DNA of 64,000 nt, taken from positions 183,501 to 247,500 of the forward strand of contig JADHPM010000001.1 of NCBI GenBank assembly GCA_016778465.1, in the 5' to 3' direction. This DNA comes from Methylophilaceae bacterium. GTDB taxonomy: Bacteria; Pseudomonadota; Gammaproteobacteria; Burkholderiales; Methylophilaceae. Both the position numbers and the translations under genes were made by a program. Positions 19,250 through 30,241 of the stretch are shown here, piece after piece (within the stretch, counting starts at the first letter, position 1; each line of letters opens with the position of its first letter). The notes under the pieces are model-generated. The model searched no databases. It was not told the DNA's origin and saw only the letters and a program-made list of their open reading frames with translations.

Positions 19250-22200
19250 CTAAGCGTACAGATATAAAATCAATTATGATTATCGGTGCAGGCCCAATTG
19301 TTATTGGGCAAGCATGCGAATTTGATTACTCAGGGGCTCAGGCCTGTAAAGCACTCAAAGAAGAGGGCTATCGAGTTATTCTCGTCAATTCGAACCCCGC
19401 AACAATTATGACAGACCCCAATATGGCTGATGCAACCTATATTGAGCCAATTCAGTGGCAAATAGTAAGCAAGATTATTGAAAAAGAAAAACCAGATGCT
19501 TTGCTGCCCACGATGGGGGGGCAGACTGCTCTAAATTGTGCTCTAGATCTCGATCGCGAGGGCGTTTTAAAAAAATTTAATGTTGAGTTAATTGGCGCAA
19601 AAAAAGAAGCGATCGATAAAGCTGAAGATAGACAGCAATTTAAAGAGGCTATGACAAAAATTGGCCTTGCTTCAGCAAGATCTGCTGTGGCACACAGTAT
19701 GGAAGAAGCATTTCAGGTTCAAGCAAGTATTGGTTTCCCAGTTATTATTAGACCCTCTTTTACAATGGGGGGAAGTGGTGGGGGTATTGCTTACAATAAA
19801 AATGAATTTATGGAAATTTGTGAGCGTGGCCTTGATGCGTCACCGACTAACGAGTTATTGATTGAGGAGTCTTTACTGGGCTGGAAAGAATACGAGATGG
19901 AGGTAGTTCGTGACTCTAACGATAATTGTATTATTATCTGCTCTATTGAAAATTTAGATCCTATGGGTGTTCATACGGGAGACTCTATTACTGTTGCACC
20001 TTCGCAAACTCTAACCGATAAAGAGTATCAGATCATGCGGTCTGCCTCCATAAATGTATTAAGAGAGATAGGGGTAGATACTGGAGGATCTAATGTTCAG
20101 TTTGCCATCAATCCCAAGGATGGAAGAATGGTAGTAATTGAGATGAATCCTCGGGTATCCAGGTCATCGGCATTGGCCTCAAAAGCAACTGGATTTCCTA
20201 TCGCAAAAATTGCTGCAAAACTTGCTGTTGGGTATACCTTGGATGAATTAAGAAATGATATTACTGGTGGCTTGACTCCGGCATCGTTTGAACCCACGAT
20301 CGATTATGTTGTTACAAAAATACCAAGATTTGCATTCGAAAAATTTCCCAAAGCTGATTCACGTTTAACCACACAAATGAAATCGGTAGGTGAGGTAATG
20401 GCAATTGGCAGAACATTTCAAGAGTCATTACAAAAAGCATTAAGAGGCCTAGAAATTGGTGTAGATGGTTTGGTGTCGTTATCAAGCGATAATGATGAAA
20501 TTATCAGAGAGTTAAGGCAACCTGGTCCAAATAGAATTTGGTATGTTGCTGATGCAATGCGAGTAGGGTTAGATCTAGAGTCCATTTTTCAGAACTCAAG
20601 TATTGATCCTTGGTTTTTGAAGCAAATAAAAAATATTGTGGATAACGAGGTAATCATTAAACAATTAAATTTCACTAAATTAGGCAAAGATGATTTCCTT
20701 GAAATCAAAAGGTTAGGTTTTTCCGATTCCCGAATCGCGCATTTAGTGAACTTGCCTGAATCAAAGATCAGGCAAATGAGGCAATCAAAAAAAGTACACC
20801 CTGTTTATAAAAGGGTTGATACTTGTGCTGCAGAGTTTAAGACAAATACAGCCTACCTTTATTCAACTTATGAGCCATTTTGCGAGGCGGAGCCAACACA
20901 AAATAAAAAAATTATCATTATTGGCGGCGGACCCAATCGAATTGGGCAGGGCATTGAGTTTGATTATTGTTGTGTTCATGCCTCACTTGCGCTGAGGGAA
21001 AATGGTTTTGAAACAATAATGATAAACTGCAATCCTGAGACTGTTTCGACAGATTACGACATATCAAATCGCTTATATTTTGAGCCTGTTACGCTTGAAG
21101 ATGTGCTGGAGATTGTAGCCAAAGAAAATCCACTAGGTGTGATTGTCCAGTATGGAGGACAAACCCCACTAAAACTCGCAAAAGCATTATTTGCTGAGGG
21201 CGTTCCTATCATCGGGACATTACCCGATGACATTGATGCTGCTGAAGATAGAGAAAGATTCCAAGCAATTTTAACTAAATTAAATTTGAAACAGCCACCT
21301 AATCGCACAGCTAAAACATCAGAGCAGGCTATAAAATTAGCGGAAGAAATTGGATACCCACTTGTTGTCAGGCCCAGTTACGTATTGGGTGGCAGGGCTA
21401 TGGAAATTGTTCACGAGAGATCTGATTTAGAAAGATACATGCGAGAGGCCGTGAAAGTATCAAATGATTCACCAGTTCTTTTGGATCGTTTTTTGAATGA
21501 TGCAATTGAGGTTGATGTAGATGCTTTGTCCGACGGTAAAGATATCGTGATTGGAGGAATAATGGAGCATATTGAGCAAGCAGGGGTTCACTCTGGTGAT
21601 TCTGCTTGTTCTCTCCCACCCTTTAGTTTAGATATTAAAATACAAGATCGCATTATTGAACAAACAAAGAAATTGGCTAAAGCCTTAAATGTTGTTGGCT
21701 TGATGAATATTCAGTTTGCTATACAAGATAAAACGATTTATGTGCTTGAAGTAAACCCAAGGGCCTCAAGAACAGTGCCTTTTGTATCAAAAGCTATTGG
21801 TAGACCATTAGCCAAAATTGCTGCCAATTGTATGGCTGGCATCTCTCTTGCAAGTCAAAAGTTTACCCACGAAATTAAGCCAAGTTTCTATTCGGTAAAA
21901 GAGGCAGTGTTTCCCTTTATTAAATTTCCAGGTGTTGATACCATTTTGGGGCCAGAAATGAAATCAACTGGAGAGGTGATGGGCGTTGGCCCCACATTTG
22001 CTGAAGCATTTATTAAATCTCAACTTGCTGCCTCTATGAATTTGCCAAAAAGTGGTAAAGCATTTTTAAGTGTTAGACGTGAAGATCATTATGAGTGTAT
22101 TGATATTGCAAAATCGCTGTCGGCATTAGGTTTTGAGCTTGTTGCAACCAAAGGTACGGCAAGAGCGATAAAAGAGCATGGCCTAAAGGTTGAGTCAGTA

Positions 22201-22443
22201 AACAAAGTTGCAGAGGGTAGGCCACATATTGTAGATATGATTAAAAATGATGAGATTGATTTTATTGTAAACATCACAGAGGATAAAAAAGCAATTGCGG
22301 ATTCCTATGAGATCAGACGAAATGCACTACAAAATAAAGTAACTTACTACACAACTCTAGCTGGTGCTCGAGCTGCCTGTATTGGTATGAGTTACGCCGA
22401 TGAGTTTCATGTTATGCCCCTGCAAAGCTTGCATAATTCATAG
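19246..22443 (+). CDS. carB: Carbamoyl-phosphate synthase large subunit
   Basis: CarB makes carbamoyl phosphate from bicarbonate, ammonia and two ATP. At 1065 aa it has the full architecture: two homologous ATP-grasp halves (first with [18 protein letters not shown] and the [11 protein letters not shown] loop; second with [17 protein letters not shown] and [12 protein letters not shown]) and a C-terminal allosteric MGS-like domain (from about 930). Translation is coupled to carA by the 4-nt overlap. Confidence 0.98.
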   Translation: MTKRTDIKSIMIIGAGPIVIGQACEFDYSGAQACKALKEEGYRVILVNSNPATIMTDPNMADATYIEPIQWQIVSKIIEKEKPDALLPTMGGQTALNCALDLDREGVLKKFNVELIGAKKEAIDKAEDRQQFKEAMTKIGLASARSAVAHSMEEAFQVQASIGFPVIIRPSFTMGGSGGGIAYNKNEFMEICERGLDASPTNELLIEESLLGWKEYEMEVVRDSNDNCIIICSIENLDPMGVHTGDSITVAPSQTLTDKEYQIMRSASINVLREIGVDTGGSNVQFAINPKDGRMVVIEMNPRVSRSSALASKATGFPIAKIAAKLAVGYTLDELRNDITGGLTPASFEPTIDYVVTKIPRFAFEKFPKADSRLTTQMKSVGEVMAIGRTFQESLQKALRGLEIGVDGLVSLSSDNDEIIRELRQPGPNRIWYVADAMRVGLDLESIFQNSSIDPWFLKQIKNIVDNEVIIKQLNFTKLGKDDFLEIKRLGFSDSRIAHLVNLPESKIRQMRQSKKVHPVYKRVDTCAAEFKTNTAYLYSTYEPFCEAEPTQNKKIIIIGGGPNRIGQGIEFDYCCVHASLALRENGFETIMINCNPETVSTDYDISNRLYFEPVTLEDVLEIVAKENPLGVIVQYGGQTPLKLAKALFAEGVPIIGTLPDDIDAAEDRERFQAILTKLNLKQPPNRTAKTSEQAIKLAEEIGYPLVVRPSYVLGGRAMEIVHERSDLERYMREAVKVSNDSPVLLDRFLNDAIEVDVDALSDGKDIVIGGIMEHIEQAGVHSGDSACSLPPFSLDIKIQDRIIEQTKKLAKALNVVGLMNIQFAIQDKTIYVLEVNPRASRTVPFVSKAIGRPLAKIAANCMAGISLASQKFTHEIKPSFYSVKEAVFPFIKFPGVDTILGPEMKSTGEVMGVGPTFAEAFIKSQLAASMNLPKSGKAFLSVRREDHYECIDIAKSLSALGFELVATKGTARAIKEHGLKVESVNKVAEGRPHIVDMIKNDEIDFIVNITEDKKAIADSYEIRRNALQNKVTYYTTLAGARAACIGMSYADEFHVMPLQSLHNS

Positions 22444-22498
22444 GCATAAAATAAACTTCGCACGTAAACTCAAAATTTATTAAAATTTGGAACTCTAA

Positions 22499-22975
22499 AT
22501 GGCTCAAATCCCAATGACCCGAAATGGTCTTGAAGCTCTAAAAAAAGAATTACAGCAATTAAAAAGTAGCGATCGACCTAAAATTATCGAAGCAATTTCT
22601 GAGGCAAGAGCTCAGGGTGACTTGTCTGAGAACGCTGAGTATGAATCTGCAAAAGAAAGACAAGGATTCATTGAGGGTCGAATAGCCGAAATTGAAGCAA
22701 AAATATCACAAGCAGAAGTAATTGATCCCTCTTCTATTAATGCTGATGGGCGCTGCGTCTTTGGTGCGACTGTTGAGATTGAGGATCTAGACGATGAAGT
22801 GAAATCAACCTATCAGATTGTCGGTGATGATGAGTCTAGTATTAAGGACAACAAGATTTCAATTAATTCTCCCCTAGCTAAAGCATTAATTGGTAAAGAA
22901 GAGGGTGAAATTATTGAGTTTGAAACACCCGGTGGTCTAAAAAATTATGAAGTTTTAAAAGTCTCTTATGTCTAG
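22499..22975 (+). CDS. greA: Transcription elongation factor GreA
   Basis: GreA rescues backtracked RNA polymerase by stimulating transcript cleavage. The 158 aa protein has the coiled-coil finger with the acidic tip (SEARAQGDLSENAEYESAKERQ, given here in part) and a C-terminal FKBP-like domain. It follows carB, a carAB-greA order common in proteobacteria, and overlaps the next membrane protein gene by 8 nt. Confidence 0.97.
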   Translation: MAQIPMTRNGLEALKKELQQLKSSDRPKIIEAISEARAQGDLSENAEYESAKERQGFIEGRIAEIEAKISQAEVIDPSSINADGRCVFGATVEIEDLDDEVKSTYQIVGDDESSIKDNKISINSPLAKALIGKEEGEIIEFETPGGLKNYEVLKVSYV

Positions 22976-23414
22976 TTTCTTAAAAAATCTTAATATCATT
23001 ATCGCTACACTTTGGATTGGTGGGCTTTGGACCATGCTAATGGTAACGATCATCTTATTTGAAAAAATCCCAAGCTCATATATCGCAGGAAATCTTGCTG
23101 CAGATATGTTCCAATTCATGAATTATTTTGGATTTGCTAGTGCAATTTTCATTATTCTGACAAATTTTAAACTTAATAGATTTAAGTTTTTAAAGGAGTC
23201 TGTTTTTTGGCTTCTCTTATTAATTACGAGTTTAATTCTTTTAAATTACTTTGGCATTCAGCCCTTACTAGATTCATTTAAAGTGGATGCCCTACCCAAA
23301 GAAGTAATGGAGAGTGTTTTTGCTGATCGATTCAGTACATGGCATGGCATAGCAAGCATTAGCTATTTAATTGAATGTATTTTAGGGATACTTTTAATTT
23401 TAAAAATACGCTAA
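22968..23414 (+). CDS. DUF4149-like integral membrane protein
   Basis: The 148 aa protein has four hydrophobic segments (about residues 8-28, 50-65, 80-98 and 125-146). The motif LWIGGLWTM in the first segment and the late FSTWHGIAS motif are typical of the DUF4149/TMEM205-like family often encoded beside greA and yhbY in betaproteobacteria. No function is established. It overlaps greA by 8 nt, so it is translated from the same message, and converges on yhbY. Confidence 0.75.
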   Translation: MSSFLKNLNIIIATLWIGGLWTMLMVTIILFEKIPSSYIAGNLAADMFQFMNYFGFASAIFIILTNFKLNRFKFLKESVFWLLLLITSLILLNYFGIQPLLDSFKVDALPKEVMESVFADRFSTWHGIASISYLIECILGILLILKIR

Positions 23415-23415
23415 T

Positions 23416-23706
23416 TCAGTCTGGCAAATCAATTAATTTCTTATCACTTTGTTGGTAAATTACCAGTAATTTACCAATGTGATTGATCGGTTCAGCGCCA
23501 GAAGCCTTACAGATTTCTTGCAATAATTTAATCCTAGCCTGGCGATCATCACCCGATACTTGAATTTTAATAAGCTCATGAGCTTTTAGCCCAACATGAA
23601 TCTCATTTAAAACGCTCTCGGTTAAACCTTTATTGCCAATTGTAACAATGGGTTTTTTATGATGTGATAGGGCTTTAAGATAAGCGATTTTTTTTGAAGT
23701 AAGCAT
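23416..23706 (-). CDS. yhbY: YhbY, CRS1-YhbY domain RNA-binding ribosome assembly protein
   Basis: This is a single CRS1-YhbY (CRM) domain protein of 96 aa that binds pre-50S ribosomal particles. Visible motifs are the KPIVTIGNKGLTESVLNEI loop with the GxxG signature (GNKG) and ELIKIQVSGDDR. It is divergent from rlmE with only 20 nt between the starts, the conserved yhbY/rlmE arrangement seen across proteobacteria. Confidence 0.95.
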   Translation of the reverse strand: MLTSKKIAYLKALSHHKKPIVTIGNKGLTESVLNEIHVGLKAHELIKIQVSGDDRQARIKLLQEICKASGAEPINHIGKLLVIYQQSDKKLIDLPD

Positions 23707-23726
23707 ATTTTAGCGAATCATAACAG

Positions 23727-24350
23727 ATGAAACGAACGAAAACTAGCAAAAATTGGATGCATGAGCATGTAGATGATTTTTATGTTCAAGAGGCACAAAA
23801 GCAAGGTTATAGATCTAGGGCCGCTTTTAAATTGATTCAAGCAAATGAAAAATTCAAATTTATTAAACACGATTCACGCGCAGTTGATTTAGGTGCAGCC
23901 CCTGGCAGTTGGTCTGAAGTTTTATCACGTTTAATCGGAAAATCGGGACGAATAGTTGCTTTAGATATTCTTGAGATGCAAAACATTAAAAATGTCGAGT
24001 TTATTCAAGGTGACTTCAGAGAACAGTTAGTGTTACAGAAAATAGAAAAAGTACTTGAAAACGATAAATTAGACCTTGTTATTTCAGATATGGCCCCCAA
24101 TATAAGTGGTATAAAGGTTAAAGATCAGCTGGGTATAATCTATCTAAATGAGCTGGCATTGGATTTTTCGCTAAAATGGTTGAAACCGAATGGACATTTT
24201 TTGGTCAAGTCTTTTGTAGGAGCTGATTTTGAAAAATTTCTTGGCGAAGTGAAGCGGCAATTTAAAATAGTCACTACTTTTAAACCTAAGGCCTCACGGG
24301 ATCGAAGTTCTGAAATTTTTATTTATGGTAGTGAGTTTCTATCAAACTGA
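23727..24350 (+). CDS. rlmE: 23S rRNA (uridine2552-2'-O)-methyltransferase RlmE (FtsJ/RrmJ)
   Basis: RlmE methylates U2552 in the A loop of 23S rRNA and is heat-shock linked in E. coli. The 207 aa protein has the SAM motif DLGAAPGSWSEVL and the K-D-K-E catalytic set visible in RSRAAFKL, SDMAPN, FLVKSFVG and SSEIFIYG. It is followed by ftsH, as in E. coli. Confidence 0.97.
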   Translation: MKRTKTSKNWMHEHVDDFYVQEAQKQGYRSRAAFKLIQANEKFKFIKHDSRAVDLGAAPGSWSEVLSRLIGKSGRIVALDILEMQNIKNVEFIQGDFREQLVLQKIEKVLENDKLDLVISDMAPNISGIKVKDQLGIIYLNELALDFSLKWLKPNGHFLVKSFVGADFEKFLGEVKRQFKIVTTFKPKASRDRSSEIFIYGSEFLSN

Positions 24351-24405
24351 TTTTTTTTTAAAACTGGTTTAAAATATATATAACTAATTAATAAAGGCAT
24401 TCGAA

Positions 24406-26310
24406 TTGAATAATAATACACTCAAGAGTATTGCATTATGGATTGTCATAGGCCTTATTATGATGACAATATTTAATCAATTTTCTGGCTCATCCAGATT
24501 TGAAAATAAACTTGTCTACTCTCAGTTTATGGCTGAAGTAAAAGCTGGAAACATTGCTAATGTACAAATTAATGATGAGCAAAATACCATAACTGGCGTG
24601 ACTGTTGACGGCAAGCGATTTACAACAAACGCGCCATCTGACCCATGGTTAGTGTCTGACCTTCTAAAAAACAATGTTGTGGTTGATGCAAAACCAAAAG
24701 CGCAACAATCTTTGCTAATGAGTATATTCATATCCTGGTTCCCGATGATTCTATTAGTTGGGGTATGGATATTTTTCATGAAGCAAATGCAGGGCGGTGG
24801 CAAAGGTGGAGGCCCATTTTCATTTGGTAAAAGCAAAGCGCGACAACTCGACCAAACCAATAATAAAACCACATTTGCTGATGTTGCCGGTTGCGACGAA
24901 GCTAAGGAAGAGGTTCATGAGCTTGTTGATTTCTTAAAAGATCCTTCTAAATTTCACAAATTAGGTGGCCGGATTCCACGAGGCGTTCTAATGGTTGGCC
25001 CTCCTGGAACAGGTAAAACACTTCTTGCAAGAGCAATTGCGGGCGAAGCGAAGGTTCCTTTCTTTACGATTTCTGGTTCAGACTTTGTTGAGATGTTTGT
25101 CGGTGTTGGTGCGGCGAGAGTTAGAGATATGTTTGAGCAAGCAAAGAAAAATTCACCTTGCATTATTTTTATTGATGAAATTGATGCAGTTGGACGTCAT
25201 CGAGGTGCTGGTATGGGTGGTGGCAATGATGAACGTGAGCAAACCTTGAATCAACTTCTTGTTGAATTAGATGGTTTTGAGGCAAATTCAGGAGTTATTG
25301 TTATCGCTGCAACTAACCGCGCAGACGTTTTGGACAAGGCGCTACTTAGACCAGGACGTTTTGATAGGCAGGTTGCTGTTTCGCTTCCAGATATTAAAGG
25401 GAGAGAGGAAATCCTGCATGTACACATGCGCAAAATTCCTATGGATTCAGATGTAAAAGCAGATATTTTAGCGCGCGGAACCCCAGGGTTTTCCGGTGCG
25501 GATCTTGCTAACCTCGTTAACGAAGCAGCACTCTTTGCTGCCCGTCGCAATAAACGCAGTGTTGATATGGAAGATTTTGAACAAGCAAAAGATAAAATTT
25601 ATATGGGCCCTGAAAGAAAGTCTATGGTTATGCGCGAGGAAGAAAGACGAAATACTGCGTACCATGAATCCGGCCATGCTGTCGTTGCAAAACTATTACC
25701 TAATGCTGATCCTGTTCATAAAGTTACCATCATGCCTCGTGGTTGGGCCTTAGGTTTAACTTGGCAACTTCCAGAATTTGATCGATTTAGTAATTTCAAG
25801 GAAAAAATGCTTGAAGAGATCGCAATACTCTTTGGAGGGCGAATTGCTGAGGAGGTCTTTATGAAACAAATGTCGACGGGTGCCGCAAATGACTTTGAAC
25901 GGGCAACAAAACTTGCCAGAGATATGGTAACGAAATATGGTATGTCGGATAAGTTAGGCACTATGGTTTACGCTGATTCTGAGAACGATGCTTTCATGTC
26001 AATGTCTTCAAAATCAATATCAGAGGCAACGCAGCAAAAAGTGGATGCTGAAATCAAGCGCATTTTAGATGAGCAATATTCAGTTGCCAGAAAGCTTATC
26101 GAAAAGAACAAAAAGAAAATCGAAGCTATGGCGAAGGCGTTGCTAGATTTTGAAACTATTGACAGTGACCAAATTAATGACATCATGGCGGGTAAAAAAG
26201 TACGACCACCAAAACCTTCTAAGGGTTATGATAGCAAGCCTTCTAAGGGTGGCGGCGGATCAGCGGGTGCCAGCGGAACCGTGAGTCCACAACCAACCGC
26301 TAAAAATTAA
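24406..26310 (+). CDS. ftsH: ATP-dependent zinc metalloprotease FtsH
   Basis: This membrane-anchored AAA+ protease degrades misfolded membrane proteins and, in relatives, LpxC and sigma-32. It is 634 aa. Transmembrane segments lie at about 7-25 and 103-124; the AAA domain has Walker A GPPGTGKT and Walker [13 protein letters not shown]; the zinc site is HESGH. The start is a TTG with AAAGG upstream; no ATG lies near the conserved N-terminus. The C-terminal tail repeats PSKG and is Gly/Ser-rich. Confidence 0.97.
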   Translation: MNNNTLKSIALWIVIGLIMMTIFNQFSGSSRFENKLVYSQFMAEVKAGNIANVQINDEQNTITGVTVDGKRFTTNAPSDPWLVSDLLKNNVVVDAKPKAQQSLLMSIFISWFPMILLVGVWIFFMKQMQGGGKGGGPFSFGKSKARQLDQTNNKTTFADVAGCDEAKEEVHELVDFLKDPSKFHKLGGRIPRGVLMVGPPGTGKTLLARAIAGEAKVPFFTISGSDFVEMFVGVGAARVRDMFEQAKKNSPCIIFIDEIDAVGRHRGAGMGGGNDEREQTLNQLLVELDGFEANSGVIVIAATNRADVLDKALLRPGRFDRQVAVSLPDIKGREEILHVHMRKIPMDSDVKADILARGTPGFSGADLANLVNEAALFAARRNKRSVDMEDFEQAKDKIYMGPERKSMVMREEERRNTAYHESGHAVVAKLLPNADPVHKVTIMPRGWALGLTWQLPEFDRFSNFKEKMLEEIAILFGGRIAEEVFMKQMSTGAANDFERATKLARDMVTKYGMSDKLGTMVYADSENDAFMSMSSKSISEATQQKVDAEIKRILDEQYSVARKLIEKNKKKIEAMAKALLDFETIDSDQINDIMAGKKVRPPKPSKGYDSKPSKGGGGSAGASGTVSPQPTAKN

Positions 26311-26320
26311 GATGGAGAAA

Positions 26321-26343
26321 AAGGGGCTGTAAGCTCCTTTTTT
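26321..26343 (+). terminator. Intrinsic terminator after ftsH, abutting folP
   Basis: A hairpin GGGGCT-gtaa-GCTCC (with one G-T pair) is followed directly by six T residues. The folP start codon lies 3 nt further on, so the terminator overlaps where the folP ribosome-binding site should be. Confidence 0.75.
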
Positions 26344-26346
26344 GCA

Positions 26347-27153
26347 TTGACCCTCAAGCATCTCGTATCAGTTAAAAAAGGCCCATTAATTATGGGTATT
26401 CTAAATGTCACTCCAGATTCATTTTCGGATGGTGGTCTGTATTTGAATGTGGATGATGCCGTGCAATCTGCTTATAAAATGATTGATGCCGGTGCTGATA
26501 TTATTGATATTGGCGGTGAATCCACAAGGCCTGGGGCATCAAAAGTATCTGTCGAGGAGGAAATAAGGCGAGTAGCTCCAGTAATCAAAGCGCTAAAACA
26601 AAACCAAGATATTTATTTATCACTGGACACAAGTAAGGCCGAGGTTATGCAAGTCGGTATAGATTTAGGCATTAATATGATTAATGATGTTAGAGCTTTG
26701 CAGAATAATAATTCTCTAAAGACTTTTTTAAATTCTCAATGTGATATTTGCTTAATGCATATGCAGGGTTCACCAGAGACTATGCAGGATAACCCTTATT
26801 ATGAAGATGTCGTGGAAGAAGTACTTGAGTTTTTAAATCAACGTAAACAATTGCTAATTAATAATAAAGTTTCGCCTGATAGGATTGTCGTTGACCCTGG
26901 CTTTGGCTTCGGAAAGTGCCATGAGGATAATTTATTATTGTTCCAAAATATAAAAAGAATATCAAAAATACATCCCAATCTTTTGGTAGGCATTTCAAGA
27001 AAATCTTTAATAAAAAATATCTTCGGCCCTAATGAGAATGATATCATTCAGGCAAGTGCCATTCTTGCTGCAGTGGCTGCTAAAAATGGCGCAAGTATTC
27101 TTCGCGTGCATGACGTGAATGAGACTAAAAAAGCAGTTGAATTTTTGAGTTAA
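26347..27153 (+). CDS. folP: Dihydropteroate synthase
   Basis: FolP condenses p-aminobenzoate with the pterin pyrophosphate in folate synthesis. The 268 aa protein has the signatures MGILNVTPDSFSDGG (residues 16-30), GGESTRPGA, and DPGFGFGK. The TTG at 26347 gives the usual N-terminal length; the next ATG (26392) would cut into the conserved first strand. There is no Shine-Dalgarno sequence, because a terminator hairpin sits immediately upstream. glmM follows 4 nt downstream. Confidence 0.94.
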   Translation: MTLKHLVSVKKGPLIMGILNVTPDSFSDGGLYLNVDDAVQSAYKMIDAGADIIDIGGESTRPGASKVSVEEEIRRVAPVIKALKQNQDIYLSLDTSKAEVMQVGIDLGINMINDVRALQNNNSLKTFLNSQCDICLMHMQGSPETMQDNPYYEDVVEEVLEFLNQRKQLLINNKVSPDRIVVDPGFGFGKCHEDNLLLFQNIKRISKIHPNLLVGISRKSLIKNIFGPNENDIIQASAILAAVAAKNGASILRVHDVNETKKAVEFLS

Positions 27154-27157
27154 GCTT

Positions 27158-28492
27158 ATGAAAAAACGTTTTTTTGGAACTGATGGTATTCGAGGTAAAA
27201 CCGGGGTATATCCAATTACTCCTGATTTTTTTGTTAGGCTAGCTTATGCTACTGGCCTTATTTTAACAAAGCACCACAAATCAAAAAATAACCCGACTGT
27301 TGTAATTGGAAAAGATACACGTATCTCAGGCTACATGTTTGAGTCAGCCTTGGAGGCAGGTTTTTCTGCTGCTGGAGTTGATACCTATTTAACTGGACCA
27401 ATTCCTACTCCAGCAATTGCTCAATTGACGCAGAAACTTGATGCAGAAATTGGGGTGGCAATTACGGCTTCACACAATCCTTTCGATGATAACGGAATTA
27501 AAATTTTTACAAGGCTTGGAACAAAATTAGCTGAAGAAACTGAAGTTGAAATTGAAGAATTATTAGATAAAGATCTCGTGCTTGTTGCACCAGAAAACCT
27601 TGGAAAAGCCAGGCGACTTGATGATGCATATGAAAGATATATCCGTTTTTGCTTAAATACTGTTCCTAAAGAGCTTGATTTTAAGCGTTATAAAGTTGTT
27701 ATTGATTGTGCTCACGGCGCAACTTACCAAGTCGCTCCAAAAATTTTTCGAAGTTTAGGTGCAGATATTATTGCTATAAACGTTGAGCCTGATGGATTAA
27801 ACATTAATAGAGAGGCAGGATCTAATCATCCTTCGTCCTTGGTAAACGCTGTTAAGCAAAACCAAGCAGATCTCGGAATAGCTTTTGATGGAGACGGAGA
27901 CCGGATTTTGGTTGTTAATCAGGATGGCGAGATTATTGATGGCGATCAAATTTTATATATCCTTTTGAATTATTATCAACAACAAAACTGGCTTAAAGGT
28001 GGGCTTGTCGGAACACAGATGACAAATTTAGCGTTAGAGGAAAAATGTCTTGCCATGGCTATTCCTTTTTATCGCTCTAAAGTGGGCGACCGATATGTGG
28101 CTCAGGCTCTCAGAGAGAAGCAATGGATGCTAGGTGGAGAAAACTCGGGACACATTGTACTTTTGAATCATCACTCAACGGGTGACGGAATTATTTCAGC
28201 CTTGCAATTATTGAGCGCACTAGAGGCAAGTCAGCTATCATTAAATGAAGCTTTGTCAGAATTCATTTTATACCCACAAAAACTTATTAATCTGCCAATT
28301 AAAGACGCTATTGATCCTGAGGCAAAGACCATTAAGGAGCTTATCAGAGAAGCAGAGCTAATTATGCGGGACCAGGGAAGAGTCCTAATTCGACCCTCAG
28401 GCACCCAACCTCTACTTAGAATTATGACAGAAGGTCCGGACGAGGAACTTGTAGTTAAGGCAGTAGAATTTTTAGCAGATCAGATAAGTTAA
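27158..28492 (+). CDS. glmM: Phosphoglucosamine mutase
   Basis: GlmM interconverts glucosamine 6-phosphate and 1-phosphate on the way to UDP-GlcNAc. The 444 aa protein has the N-terminal FGTDGIRG motif, the active-site phosphoserine loop TASHNPFDDNGIK (about 100), the metal-binding DGDGDR loop and the C-terminal RPSGTQPLLRIM phosphate-binding loop. folP-glmM after ftsH is the E. coli gene order as well. It ends 1 nt before the convergent pstB stop. Confidence 0.97.
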   Translation: MKKRFFGTDGIRGKTGVYPITPDFFVRLAYATGLILTKHHKSKNNPTVVIGKDTRISGYMFESALEAGFSAAGVDTYLTGPIPTPAIAQLTQKLDAEIGVAITASHNPFDDNGIKIFTRLGTKLAEETEVEIEELLDKDLVLVAPENLGKARRLDDAYERYIRFCLNTVPKELDFKRYKVVIDCAHGATYQVAPKIFRSLGADIIAINVEPDGLNINREAGSNHPSSLVNAVKQNQADLGIAFDGDGDRILVVNQDGEIIDGDQILYILLNYYQQQNWLKGGLVGTQMTNLALEEKCLAMAIPFYRSKVGDRYVAQALREKQWMLGGENSGHIVLLNHHSTGDGIISALQLLSALEASQLSLNEALSEFILYPQKLINLPIKDAIDPEAKTIKELIREAELIMRDQGRVLIRPSGTQPLLRIMTEGPDEELVVKAVEFLADQIS

Positions 28493-28493
28493 T

Positions 28494-29303
28494 TTAGCCA
28501 AATTTTCCAGTAATATAATCTTCGGTTTCTTTTTTTGATGGATTAGTAAAAATCTTATCCGTCAGGTCATGCTCTACAAGCTCACCAAGATACATATAAG
28601 CACAGTAGTCAGAAATACGAGCTGCCTGTTGCATATTATGGGTAACAATTAATATTGACAACTTTTTTTTAAGTTCTGACATAAGCTCTTCAATATTCAC
28701 TGTCGCAATTGGATCCAATGCTGAAGTTGGTTCATCAAAAAGCATGATTTCAGGTTCAGTGGCCAAGGCTCGAGCAATACAAAGTCGTTGTTGTTGACCG
28801 CCAGATAAATTAAAAGCCAAATCATGTAACCGGTCTTTCACTTCTTCCCAAAGCGAGGCACCTTTGAGGGCTTCTTCAACCTTTTCATCAAGGACATGAG
28901 TGTTAGCTTCACCCCTGACCCTCAGGCCGTAGGCGACATTCTCATAAATTGATTTTGGGAATGGGTTAGGTTTTTGGAAAACCATACTTATTCTCATTCT
29001 CACTTCAATCGGGTCAACCTTTTTGTCAAGTATATTGGTGTTATCAGGATGAAGAACAATTTGACCGTCGTAGCGATTGCCGGTGTAAAGATCATGCATG
29101 CGGTTAAATGACCTGAGGAAGGTAGATTTCCCGCATCCAGATGGGCCAATCAGGGCTGTTATCTTATTTTCATAAACATCTAAGTTTACATTTTTAAGGG
29201 CTTGTGTGCCGTCTGCATAGTAGAAGTCTAAATTTCTAGACTCTGCTTTAACAACGTCATTAAACCTTTTTTTCTGTGTCGTTTTTCTTTGTGTCGCTAC
29301 CAT
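28494..29303 (-). CDS. pstB: Phosphate ABC transporter ATP-binding protein PstB
   Basis: PstB is the cytosolic ATPase of the high-affinity phosphate importer. The 269 aa protein has Walker [10 protein letters not shown], the signature [17 protein letters not shown] and Walker [13 protein letters not shown]. Its start overlaps pstA by 7 nt. pstB is the last gene of the operon here; phoU, which usually follows, is absent and the convergent glmM begins 1 nt away. Confidence 0.98.
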   Translation of the reverse strand: MVATQRKTTQKKRFNDVVKAESRNLDFYYADGTQALKNVNLDVYENKITALIGPSGCGKSTFLRSFNRMHDLYTGNRYDGQIVLHPDNTNILDKKVDPIEVRMRISMVFQKPNPFPKSIYENVAYGLRVRGEANTHVLDEKVEEALKGASLWEEVKDRLHDLAFNLSGGQQQRLCIARALATEPEIMLFDEPTSALDPIATVNIEELMSELKKKLSILIVTHNMQQAARISDYCAYMYLGELVEHDLTDKIFTNPSKKETEDYITGKFG

Positions 29304-30238
29304 TTAATTTTTTTCCTCACGTCATATCTTAATTTAATTGCAAAACCATTCATTAATGCGGTCAGAACAATGATTACTGCCCCTGTGGCAGCGGCATTAA
29401 CATGGAACTCGTATTGCGGTCTGGAAATCCAGTTAAACATCTGAATAGGCAGTACTGTAAAACCTGATTGCAACCAATCAAAGTTTAGGAAAGGCGCTTC
29501 TGTTCCGATTGGTGATGGTGGCAAAAAGGCAATAAAAGTCAACGCACCAATTGTAATAACTGGGGCTGTTTCACCGATTGCACGCGCCATACCAATGATG
29601 ACACCCGTCAATATTCCACCATAGGAATAAGGAATTACATGATTAAGCACTACCTGCCACTTTGTTGCCCCCACAGCAAAAGCGGCTTCCCGGATGTGAA
29701 CCGGAATGGCTCTAATAGATTCTCTTGTCGCCACGATGACGACAGGAAGCATCAAAAGTGCCAGAGTAAGCCCTGCAGTTAAAATGCTTTGACCGAGGCC
29801 AAAGGAATAGACGAATAACCCTAAGGCTAGTAAGCCATAAATAATTGATGGTACCCCAGCGAGGTTAGAAACATTAATTTCAATAAGATCTGATAACCAA
29901 TTTTTTTTCGCGTACTCCTCTAGGTAAACGCCTGCAGCAATACCCATGGGGACGGCTACTAAAAAGGTCACAATTAATACAAGGGAGGATCCAATCCATG
30001 CAGATAAAATTCCTGCTTGTATTGCTTTTCTTGAAGGGTAATTAGAGAAGAACTCTAGCCCTAATCTGGGATAACCATCAAAAAATAAATCTAAAAAAAG
30101 AATTAATAGTGTGATCGTCAGCGATGCAATGATGAACATGCCGATAAATGCAAATATAAAGTCGTTTTTCTTATGCTTCTGGATGAGGGCACGAATTTGA
30201 TCTAAATCTTTTAATTGTTTTGCGTTATTTTCTGCCAT
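29297..30238 (-). CDS. pstA: Phosphate ABC transporter permease PstA
   Basis: The 313 aa inner membrane permease has about six transmembrane segments, the first at about residues 28-52. The cytoplasmic EAA loop is visible as [25 protein letters not shown], shown here split at its core [10 protein letters not shown]. It pairs with PstC to form the channel of the Pst transporter. It lies 3 nt downstream of pstC. Confidence 0.97.
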   Translation of the reverse strand: MAENNAKQLKDLDQIRALIQKHKKNDFIFAFIGMFIIASLTITLLILFLDLFFDGYPRLGLEFFSNYPSRKAIQAGILSAWIGSSLVLIVTFLVAVPMGIAAGVYLEEYAKKNWLSDLIEINVSNLAGVPSIIYGLLALGLFVYSFGLGQSILTAGLTLALLMLPVVIVATRESIRAIPVHIREAAFAVGATKWQVVLNHVIPYSYGGILTGVIIGMARAIGETAPVITIGALTFIAFLPPSPIGTEAPFLNFDWLQSGFTVLPIQMFNWISRPQYEFHVNAAATGAVIIVLTALMNGFAIKLRYDVRKKIKW

Positions 30239-30241
30239 TTT

